A DNA stretch of 64,000 nucleotides from Liquidambar formosana (lineage: Eukaryota; Streptophyta; Magnoliopsida; Saxifragales; Altingiaceae), in assembly GCA_039720395.1 (NCBI GenBank), contig CM077827.1, positions 20,259,117 to 20,323,116 on the forward strand, written 5' to 3'. Shown here piece by piece: positions 54,713 to 64,000 of this stretch. A model generated the notes under the pieces. That model did not search any database. It saw only the letters and a program-made list of their open reading frames with translations, and had not been told where the DNA came from. Every line of letters starts with the position of its first letter. The first letter of the stretch is position 1. Made by a program: the position numbers and the translations under genes.

Positions 54713-57046
54713 TGTCACAACCCAAATTAATTAAGCTGTATTTTAATAAATCATTTGATAAAAGAGGATGACAGGTGTCAAAATCTCAATTATTTTAAAA
54801 CTTTTTCAGCATGACCCATTCATAAATGAATAGACCATCATGAAAACCTGTTGTGAAAATCCATGCCATAAAAATTTTCCAATCATCCACACAGGTGGTA
54901 TCATCCTATGCATCGCATCTTACATATATACAATATTAAATAGTTAAACTTACAACCCTGATATAATTTGCATTTTCATTGGCCATTGGCCCAAATAAAA
55001 ATTAATGAAATACATTCCTTTATCCCATGAAAATACATCAATAAATAACATAACGAAATTTCCATTAAGAGCATCCCCACATAAAAGCATAACTCCACCA
55101 TAATATATTCTTTGAAAAACATTAAAATAGATAGGCATGAGTACAATGACTCAGTAGATACAATTTAACATAGTAAACTAAAGTAATGATATAAATAGAA
55201 CCAATTATATCATTTAAAACAAAATATACTAACCAAGTATATTACAAATCCAAAATAAATTATAATCCATAACTTAAAACAAATAATGCATAATACCTAA
55301 TGCATGTGACTCATGTCCAATTTACATTAATTCTATTAATTACCCAACTTTCCCACAAAGGGGTCATCGCATGTGAAAAAGAGGAATCACAACCCGACCT
55401 CCAAGAGGGCAATACAGTAAGACATCCCTAACTAGGACCGCAGTAGCCTCATTGTTGGAACAATACAGCATGACATCCCTATTTGGGATAGTAGTAGCCC
55501 GGATTTGGGACAACACGAAGTAGTCCAGGACTAGAGGATAGGAAAACATGGCATGACATCCTTTTCCTTTGGGACTGCAGTAGTCCTAGCTCCAATAGCC
55601 CTCAACATTACTAAGTTGATTATTAAGTCCATTTATGCATGGTTATGCCTAACATGCAACATAATAAATCATAAAATGATTTTAATCGAAATCATTTCCA
55701 AAATATGCCATATAAATCATAATTAAATAATCTCATAATTATACTAAATTATGATAACAACATAAATACCCTTATATGATTTCAACTTTAAAAATCATAC
55801 CTTCAAAATATTAATTACCCACGTGGAGATAAACACAAAATTCCTATATTTATAATTCCCCAAATGCATAGAATAACCCAAATTTCTCAATAAACATAAT
55901 TTCCAATTTATATCATCAAATACCCAAAGGTCCATTTCAAGATTTATTCCATAAATCATCTATACACATATTCCAAATTCCAAGAATAACAAATCCTATG
56001 ATATATATACCATATTATCATGTTAATAGTTTAAACCAATGTAAATTGTACCTACTTCAACCAAACATGTGCAAATGCAACATTATGTGTCGTGGGTGTG
56101 AAATCCAAACCCTAACATGCACATGCAAGCTCCCAATTCAAGCCCTAACTCCCAAATTCCTTGAATGATGAAGAGAATGGAGATTTTAACTCCAAGATAC
56201 AACCAAACCTCACAAATACCATAGATAAACACAAAATGTGAGGATATGATAACTAAATCCCAAGAGAAATGAAAACCCTAGCCTTATACATGAGAAATTA
56301 CCTCTCAAATGCAAGATAAAGACTACCTATACTTCTAAAGTGCACCTATGAGTGATTAAGGAGCCGATCTACTCCACAAAGATGCATGCAAGGGCCGAAA
56401 TGGGTGGAAAACCCTCTATCTCTCTCCATCGTCCCCTCTCTCTCTTTCTCTTTCTCTCTATAGCTCTCCCACACTCTAAAAACCAAATCTGGAGTGAATG
56501 GGACAAGTTCGATGGGTTTTATACCTTAATCATAGAGGCACATGTGTCATTTAAACCCATTTTAAAAACTGTCTTTTGCAACTTTTAGACGTCTGAAAAG
56601 TACATTCAGACATCTCAAAGTTTACATTCAAATGTCTGAAAGTATACATTTAGACGTTTGAAGATGTACATCTGAAGAAGTGCTCTCTGGAATTTTCAGA
56701 CGTCTAAAATGTATATTTAGACATCTAAAAGTGTACATCTACTAAAAATTTTCTAAAACTCCAAAAATTGATAAAAATGGAATCTCCTTCCATTTTAATC
56801 TATTATAACTTAAAAAATATTCAAACCCAAGCCATAATAACACATTCAAACATTCCTCAATCACAAACAACCACTAAAACCACCACAATCAAACAAAGAA
56901 CCCTCAATAACAAAAATTCAATCATAACATCATAACATCATATACATGTATTACCCATACAAATGGTCATCCAACAAATCATGGGATTAACTATGTTAAC
57001 CATAGATTAAACCCTTAATTCCTTATTTAAAAATACGGGTGTTACA
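54713..57046 (-). repeat. 3' LTR of the non-coding gypsy element
   Basis: On the minus strand starts TGTAACACCCG (57046) and ends GGGTTGTGACA (54713), 2334 bp. A TATA box GGTATAAAACCC lies at about 56526-56515. An array of AGACGTCT-like sites occupies 56586-56745. It lacks about 30 bp near its U5 end that the partner LTR has. Confidence 0.87.
56586..56745. promoter_or_regulatory. Array of AGACGTCT/AGACATCT sites in LTR U3
   Basis: Sites at 56587, 56608, 56630, 56652, 56698 and 56719, mostly 21-22 bp apart, each followed by GAAA or AAAA and a GTACATT-like spacer. AGACGTCT is a perfect palindrome containing ACGT, the core of plant bZIP targets. The array lies 60-220 bp upstream of the TATA box. 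A decayed copy is in the partner LTR at 60763-60915. Confidence 0.7.
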
Positions 57047-58046
57047 ATTCTCCCCAACTAATAGGAAATTCGTCCTCGAATTTCGACACGTCAAACTCAA
57101 TGACAACCCGTTATGAAAGAAAACAAAGAATGTGGAATACCATCAAGCACAAGCATAGTGGAACTAATAACCATGGTTAGCTCATAAGCAAACAATTCTC
57201 ATTGCAAAATCACAATACAATTGGTGTCACTCACCAATCTCGACAGCATTACATACACAAAAGACTATACAGTCTTTAAAGCTTGACACAAAATCACAAC
57301 AAAATTGGTGTTACTCACCAATATTCAACCAACATCACATATAACAAGAGGCAAACAATTTCCAAGCCCACAATACATTTCAAAGTATTAACATCACATT
57401 CCAAAAATGGTCACAAGCTCCTACACATGTGACCTTACCACATCCATCCCACTACTGCAAGATTTAACCAAAGTAACAACTAGCAATGAACACGCATTGT
57501 TTAAAGCTAAACCTAAATATATACTAAGCAAATAAATACGTAATCCGCATCATATATTTAGCAAATCAAACAAATTCATGAGTTCTTTCTAAGAACTCAC
57601 TCAACAAGAACTAAGGCTCTCACAAGAACCTACACCAACATTCCTCAACTATGTGAATACAATCCATTACAATAACACATCCAACAAACACATTTACTTG
57701 CACACCGTCAAGTCATAACACATACACATTGTATATCATAATCACAACAAAATCACACCTATAACAACCCCATAGGTGCAAACCAATATATACATACATA
57801 CATATATTTCACTATAGGGATATACATAGGTATATTCTAACTACCCAAAATATAATCATCACAAAAACATCCATTCACAATATAATCCACAAGACTCAAG
57901 CATCTCAATATTAAAAGTGATTAGTACTTATACAAGTACTACTATAAAAGTACTATATATATACTTCACACAAATCACGACATCGTGCACCTAACGTTCT
58001 GTCTACAGCCCAAAACATTACAAGTCATTCAATATATATGTGTGTG

Positions 58047-58087
<41 letters not shown>

Positions 58088-58925
58088 CATCCAACAAAGC
58101 ATAAGGCTAGCCGCTTTCAAACCAAAAGAACATGGATCCATAAAAATATGAACCACTATAATCACCCAATCAAACAATTACTGCATAAAGCACAATTCCC
58201 CAAATCAACACAAAGATTATCAAACCCGATAATCTAAAATAAAATAAAAAAAAAAAAAAATCAAAGATACACCATAATTCACATGTAATCCACAACACCA
58301 AGGGGAAATTCGCATGTTGAGCCACAAACTTAGAGACTCAATCTCCAAAAATTGTAAGGAAAGAAAAAAAAATAATGGATGTCCTAAACCATTGGACATT
58401 CTAATTCTCACATAAACCCATCCCCTAGGCCACAACTAATGCACATGCCATGCACTTAACTTCCAAAACTATGGGTAATAACCAACCCAAGACGCATATG
58501 TGTGCCTACACATGTATATGCCTAAGTCCTCATTAGAATTTCTCATCCTAAATGCATTCCCAAATGCATATGAAAATGATATCCTTGTGAACTCATGCAT
58601 ATGTCCAAATGCCTTTATTATGAATTATCACCATCCATTAACATGAGTGTAATCTTATTATATTTCTATGTTTCCCAGTTATATACTATATAAGTGTCCA
58701 CCTAACATTTTTCTAAGTCCTCAATATATGTTAGTGTTCAACAACAAAATATAAATCTCCGATTACACACAAAATCAAAGTCATCAACATATGTACCTAA
58801 CATGGAAATATTCTTACACCGTATAGGTTCATAACCCCAATATATCATACACCTAAGAACATACCATTCTCTCACATAACAGCCCATGTAGATCTACTAG
58901 CAAGCTTTGATACCAAAAAAAAACT
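57047..58925 (-). other. Internal region of the non-coding element
   Basis: 1879 bp, AT-rich, no coding frame. (TG)n followed by (TA)n at 58041-58085. The primer site is at its right end and the polypurine tract at its left end. Confidence 0.75.
58904..58915 (-). other. Primer-binding site, initiator tRNA-Met type
   Basis: Minus strand TGGTATCAAAGC, one base from the common plant TGGTATCAGAGC, 10 bp inside the LTR end with a poly-T spacer between. Confidence 0.8.
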
Positions 58926-61221
58926 TGTCACGACCAAATTAATTAAGTCGTGATCAATAGTAATAAAACAAACTTTAGTTTAATAAATCATTTGATAAAA
59001 AGAGAATGGCAGGTGTCAAAATCTCAATCATTTTAAAACTTTTTCAGTATGACCTATTCGTAAATGGACATACCATCATGAAAACCTATTGTGAAAATCC
59101 ATTCCATAAAAATTTTTCGGTCATCCACACAGGTGGTATCATCCCATGCATCACATCCCACATATATACGACATTAAAAAGTTAAACTTACAACCCTAAT
59201 ATAATTTACATTTACATTGGCCATTGGCCCAAATAAAAATTAATGAAATTCATTCATTTATCCTATGAAAATACATCAATAAATAATATAATGAAATTTT
59301 CATTAAGAGCATCCCTGCATAAAAGCATAACTCCACCTAAATAGATTCTCTGAAAAACATTAAAATAGATAGGCATGAGTACAACGACTTAGTAGATACA
59401 ATTTAACTAAGTATATTACAAATCCAAAATAAGTTATAATCCATAACTTAAAATAAATAATACATAATACCTAATGCATGTGATTCATGTCCAATTTACA
59501 TTAATTCCATCAATTACCCAACTTTCCCAAAAACGGGCCATTACGTGCGGAATGGAGGAATCACAACCCGACTTCTAAGAGACAACACAGCAAGACATCC
59601 CTAGCTAAGATTGTAGTAGCCTCATCCTCGAAACAACACAGCATGACATCCCTATCTGGGATCGTAGTAGCTCGGATTTGGGACAACACGAAATAGCCCA
59701 GGACTAGAGAATAGGAAAACATGGCACGACGTCCCTTTCCCTCAGGACCGCAATAGTCCTAGCTCCAATAGCCCTTAACATTATCAAATCGATTATTAAG
59801 TCCATTTATGCATGGTTATGCCCAACATGCAACATAATAAACCATAAAATGATTTTAAACGAAATCATCTCCAAAATATACCATGTAAACCACAATCAAA
59901 TAATCTCATAATTATACCAAATTATGAAAACAACATAAATACCTTTGTATGATTTCAACCTTAAAAATTATACCTTAAAAATATCAATTACCTACGTGGA
60001 GATAACCATAAAATTCCTATATTTATAATTCCCCAAACGCATAAAATAACCCAAATTTCTCAATAAACATAATTTCCAATTTATATCATTAAATACCCAA
60101 AGGTCCATTTCAAGATTTATTTTATAAATCATCTATATAGATATTCTAAGTTCCAAAAATAACAAATCCTATGATAATATATATACCATATTATCATGTC
60201 AATAGTTTAAACCTATGTAAATTGCACCTACTTCAACCAAATGTGTGGAAAATGTAACCTTGTGTGTCGTAGGTGTGAAATCCAAACCCTAGCATGCACA
60301 TGCAAGCTCCCAATTCAAGCTCTAACTCCCAAATGCCTTGAATGATGAAGAGAATGGAGATTCCAACTCCAAGATGCAACCAAAGCTCACAAATACCATG
60401 GATAAACACAAAATGTGAGGATATGATAACTAAATCCCAAGAGAAATGCAAACTCTAGCCTTATATATGAGAAATTACCTCTTAAATGCAAGATAAAGAC
60501 TACCCATACTTCCAAAGTGCACCTATGAGTGATTGAGGAGCCGATCTACTCCACAAAGATGCATGCAAGGGCTAAAATGGGTGGAAAACCCTCCATCTCT
60601 CTCCACCGTCCCTCTCTTTCTATCTCTTTCTCTCTCTAGCTCTCCCACACTCTAAAAACCAGATCTGGAGTGTATAGGACGAGTTAGATGGGTTTTATAC
60701 CCTAAGGGTAGGGGCACATGCATCATTTAAACCCATTTTAAAAAATATCTTTCTCAACTTTCAAATGTCTGAAAAGTACATTCAAACATCTCAAAGTGTA
60801 CATTTAGACATCTAAAAGTATACATTTAAACGTCTGAAGATGTACATCTGAAGAAGTGCTCTATGGAATTTTCAGATGTTTAAAATGTACATTCAGAATC
60901 TGAAAGTGTACATCTATTGAAATTTTTCTAAAACTCCCAAAATTGATAAAAATGGAATCTCCTTCCATTCTAATCAATTATAATTTCAAAAATACTCAAA
61001 CCCAAGCCATAATAACACATTCAAACATTCCTCAGTCACAAACAATCACTAAAACCACCACAATCAAACAAAGAACCCTCAATAGCAAAAATTTAATCAT
61101 AACATCCCAACATTATATACATGTATTACACATACAAGTGGTCATCCAACAAATCATGAGATTAACTATGTTAACCATAGATTAAACCCTTAATACCTTA
61201 TTTAAAATTACAGGTGTTATA
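58926..61221 (-). repeat. 5' LTR of the non-coding gypsy element
   Basis: Ends GGTCGTGACA at 58926. Its outer end reads TATAACACC instead of TGTAACACC because of a G-to-A change, so the terminal TG is lost. 2296 bp, similar throughout to 54713-57046, with scattered transitions and small indels, so the insertion is not very recent. TATA-like GGTATAAAACCC at about 60702-60690. Confidence 0.86.
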
Positions 61222-61476
61222 TATGCAATCTAACATTATAGAACACCAAAACAGTAGCAAAAACTAATTAAAAACATGCTAACAACCTTGCAAAATCATA
61301 GAAAGAGAGAGATATTAACCATGCTTTAAAATAGTGAACTCTAGAGCACAAAGGAGAGAGGAAGATGTACTTTGGATACAATAATCCTTATGCTTGCAAT
61401 AATTTATCAAACTCACTTATTTATATTATGAAAATAACATCATGAATCATACAAAATCATCACAAACAATTCATAT
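61222..61476 (-). repeat. Second half of the split old LTR, possible
   Basis: After the target-site flank TATGC the sequence continues in the AT-rich LTR style, with AACATGCTAACAACC and AGAGGAAGATGTAC phrases comparable to 7140-7260. It is directly continuous with 54712 if the gypsy element is removed. It ends where the next LTR begins. Confidence 0.4.
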
Positions 61477-62183
61477 TGTCACACCCCATTTTTGCCACCT
61501 TAGCTAGGGTTTGTCATTTCATGTGTCTTTTTGTTTCCTTTTTGAGTCAAGTCTTTTGCATTGAGTTTTTAGAGTCTTGAGGATGATGTGTATGAATTTT
61601 GGTTCGATTTGGAGTTGATCTTGAGGGTTAATAAGAACTTTTGTGACTTAAGGGGCATAATCGTCTTTTAGGTCACAAACTGTCCATTTGACCTTGAAAT
61701 GATCTCCTAGTTGCCAATTGGAGTTCATATAGATGCATTTGAGGTATTTGTGGGTTCAATTCGATGAATTGATGGTTCGGGATTAGAATGGCTCAATAAG
61801 GCTCAGGTTGGTTAAGAGACCTATTTCGGGTTAGCTCGAATCGGCTCATGATTTTCACTCTATGACTACTCATTTGACCTTGATTAGTCTTAATTTCATC
61901 CCCAAATGTGTTTAGGGAGGTTGAAGTTCGAATTGGAAAGCATTTGGTGTGACCCTATATGCATACCTAAGCTAAGCGATGGTGAGGCATAGCGGTTAAC
62001 CACCTTTGTAGGACCTAACCATGCAGCTATGGCTAGGGTTTCTTGCCCTCAAGTGACTCAAATTACATTCCCCTTCGAAACACGGTCATTTTGGCTTTCG
62101 TTTCATCAAAATCGGAGTTGATTTGAGCCCTGAAACACATTTGGAAGTCGAAAGGGTCAAAATAGGGCATAAGTTGACGAGGC

Positions 62184-62263
62184 CTCGGGTGACCACCCAG
62201 GCCTGGGCGGCTAGCCGCCTAGGCCTAGGAGGCTAGCCGCCCAGCCCCAGGTGGTCACCCGAG
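62184..62263. promoter_or_regulatory. GC-rich four-stem palindromic module, copy 4 (LTR U3)
   Basis: The outer arms CTCGGGTGACCACC (62184-62197) and GGTGGTCACCCGAG (62250-62263) pair perfectly over 14 bp. The inside is a set of GC palindromes (GGCGGCTAGCCGCC, TAGGCCTA). It lies about 190 bp upstream of the TATA box, as in the LTR at 17360. Confidence 0.8.
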
Positions 62264-62450
62264 CCACTTTCCTTTTTTTGAGTGCTAAAGCGGATCCCTT
62301 CCTATTTCCTCGGATTTGTCCACCTCCAGCCGCCAATTAACCCTATTTTCAGCCCTATTTGACCTACTTAAGCCCCAAGGGAGCCTCTAAGAGCCCTTGG
62401 ATCAATACCTAGGGTTTTAATCCCAACTATTGAGGGTTTCCCCTCAAACC

Positions 62451-62461
62451 TTATAAATACC
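62451..62461 (+). promoter_or_regulatory. TATA box of the 61477 LTR
   Basis: TTATAAATACC, followed by CAGCATTAGGGGGG and an AGAGAGAG leader, parallel to 18333. Confidence 0.7.
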
Positions 62462-62749
62462 CCCTTATGCTTCAGCATTAGGGGGGTACTTGAGAGACAT
62501 TTTTGAGACTTAGAGGCCATGACAGCCATCCTTAGGGTAGTTTAACCTAATTTTGAGTAAGAGAGTGAGAGAGAGAGCTTGGTGGAGGGCTGGAGCTTCG
62601 CTTGAAGGCTTGAAGGAAGGAATTTCCAGCAATGCATAAGAGAAGAAGGACTCTCTACAACAGCAAAAAGGGGACTTCACCATAGGTATACCCTCCCTTC
62701 TCCTTTTCCTTCTCTTTGAAATTAGGGTTTTGCATAGAATAGCATTATT

Positions 62750-63480
62750 TCATGTTAAAGCATATGTTTTTATTATGGTTTGCTACCTCTATTAGCTAGT
62801 ATGCATGATTAGGATGTTGTTCATGGGCTGTTTAGTATGCTAGAGTGTTATTCCATGTGATTCAATGCATAGTTGGGATTCTAGGGTTTCCTTAGTGCTG
62901 AAATTGGTTTTCTGCATGAAATAACTCTTTTGCATATTAAAGCTTATGTTTTTATCATGTATTGCTGTTTCTATTAGCTAGTATGCATGATTAGGATGTT
63001 GTTCATGGGCTGTTTGGCATGCTAGAGTGTTATTCCATGTGATTCAATGCATAGTTGGGATTCTAGGGTTTTCTTAGTGCTGAAATTGGTTTTCTGCATG
63101 AAATAACTCTTTAGCATATTCAAGCTTGTGTTTTTATCATTTTTTATTGCTTCCATTAGCTAATTGCATGTTTAAGATGATGTTTATGGGCTGTTTAGTA
63201 TGCTAGAGTGTTATTCCATGTGATTTACTGCATATTTGGGATTCTAAGGTTTCTCTTATGCTGAAATTGAGTTTATGCTTAGAATAACAATATTTCATGT
63301 GAAAACCTATGTCTTTATCATGCGTAGATCATTCTATTGGTTAATATGCATGGATTGAATGCTGTTCATATTCTGTTTTGCATGGTTTAGTGTCATTTCA
63401 TGTGATTTTATGCACAAGTGTGATTCTAGGGTTTTATTCATCTTTGTGTTAGGAAAGTTGCATATAGCTTAGGATTTTTC
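62750..63480. repeat. About four tandem copies of a 182-bp unit in the LTR
   Basis: The unit begins (T/G)CAT(G/A)TTAAAGC.TATGTTTTTA and includes TGTTCATGGGCTGTTT, TGTTATTCCATGTGATT and CTAGGGTTT. Starts near 62750, 62932, 63114 and 63295; copies 2 and 3 are nearly identical and copy 4 is the most diverged. They lie downstream of the TATA box, in the transcribed part. Confidence 0.88.
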
Positions 63481-64000
63481 TTTGTTTTTTTTCATAGTTG
63501 CTGCATATGTGTTGCATATTAGATAACTATGATATTTTTGCATTCATATTAGTTGATTTTAGGGTTTTTTGCATGTCATTGCATATAGGGCTGAATTAGG
63601 GTTTAGTTAGCTTATGATTCATGTTGTTTGCATGATTTATGGTTGATTTTAAGCCTTATTTCAATTCTGTCCAGATTTGTCCATTGTTCTTATTGCCATA
63701 TTTTGAGAATGTGTTAGCTTATATTTAAGCATGGTAATTGCTTGATTAAGAACTAGTTTGGTTGGTTGGTATTTTTGGTATGTTTTGCATGGAAATTGTA
63801 GGTGCTTAGCAGGTACAACAGGTGCAACTACCCCACCAATGTGGGGTGGTTATCTTGGCTATTGCAAGATGAAATCTTGCAAATAAGGTAATTACCCTAT
63901 GCAATAGGGTGGTTATTTTGACAGGTTGCTTTTGCTTAAGGTAAGTTGGGTATGAAGGTGCCCTAATTCACCTTACTTTCTTTTCCTTGAAACTTTCCCT

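Larger units (their letters stand above)
54713..61221 (-). mobile_element. Non-coding gypsy element (LARD-like) with two LTRs
   Basis: Two direct repeats of 2.3 kb enclose 1879 bp. On the minus strand the 5' LTR is 61221-58926. A primer site TGGTATCAAAGC (58915-58904), complementary to initiator tRNA-Met, follows 10 bp later. The internal part has no coding frame on either strand. A purine-rich TAGTTGGGGAGAAT (57060-57047) precedes the 3' LTR (57046-54713). The phrase GAGGACGAATTTCCTA beside that tract is typical of the 3' end of plant gypsy pol genes, so the element descends from a coding one. Flanks TATGT (54708-54712) and TATGC (61222-61226) match at four of five bases. Movement would depend on proteins of a relative. 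Confidence 0.87.
61477..64000 (+). repeat. Tat-type LTR, cut by the window edge
   Basis: Starts TGTCACACCCCATTTTTGCC and follows the LTR at 17360 block by block (GGGGCATAATCGTCTTTTAG, CCACCTTTGTA.GACCTAACC, CCCTTCGAAACACGGTC). The four-stem module is at 62184-62263, the TATA box TTATAAATACC at 62451 and the start-region motif TTAGGGGGG near 62480. By comparison it should end about 0.7 kb beyond the window. Whether it is a 5' LTR or solo cannot be seen. Confidence 0.88.

Overview
The window is nuclear DNA of a flowering plant, probably a eudicot. It is AT-rich and intron-bearing, is packed with plant transposons of many classes, and holds one clear cellular gene, a PLS-class pentatricopeptide-repeat (PPR) protein at 43492-44895. 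Nothing here is bacterial, and no operon, CRISPR array or ordinary tRNA gene was seen.

Region 1-20042 is a nest of two large Tat-lineage (Ogre/Retand-like) Ty3/gypsy retrotransposons. The first lies on the minus strand and runs off the left edge: 5' LTR 5689-8498, tRNA-type primer-binding site 5668-5685, gag, protease, a 171-bp intron, then reverse transcriptase. Its LTR abuts, at 8498/8499, the RNase H of a second element on the plus strand (RNase H, integrase, long 3' region, 3' LTR 17360-20042). The simplest reading is that the first element inserted into the second. Between integrase and 3' LTR the second element carries two antisense genes of the plant mobile domain (PMD) type: an intact intronless frame at 10644-11930, and a seven-exon gene at 12434-15099 broken by two CGA-to-TGA stops and a lost splice acceptor. 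An array of short palindromes follows at 15720-16880.

Region 20043-43400 is mostly non-coding: simple repeats, a Helitron helicase-like pseudogene, a LINE remnant, Stowaway-, Tourist- and foldback-type elements, a tRNA-derived SINE, and a fragment of another Tat-type LTR. Three exon-like stretches (30385-30735, 35642-35850, 37576-37632) hint at host genes but could not be assigned. Region 43438-46600 is the PPR gene and its flanks.

Region 46600-64000 is again mobile DNA: a tRNA-derived retroposon with 16-bp target duplications, a hAT MITE with a perfect 8-bp duplication, a gypsy LTR with a recent 268-bp internal duplication, a PIF/Harbinger remnant (Myb/SANT-like protein plus transposase), a solo LTR with perfect 5-bp duplications, a 6.5-kb gypsy element with no coding sequence (two LTRs, primer site, polypurine tract) that split an older Tat-type LTR, and a third full Tat-type LTR (61477 to the right edge).

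The most unusual signal is a palindromic module upstream of the TATA box in the Tat-type LTRs and in front of both antisense PMD genes. Four copies (12072, 15382, 18064, 62184) are a GC-rich four-stem arrangement of about 80 bp whose outer stem keeps pairing despite base changes. Two related LTRs (7845, 36292) have an unrelated palindrome in the same place, and the other gypsy LTRs here have palindromes of their own at that position.
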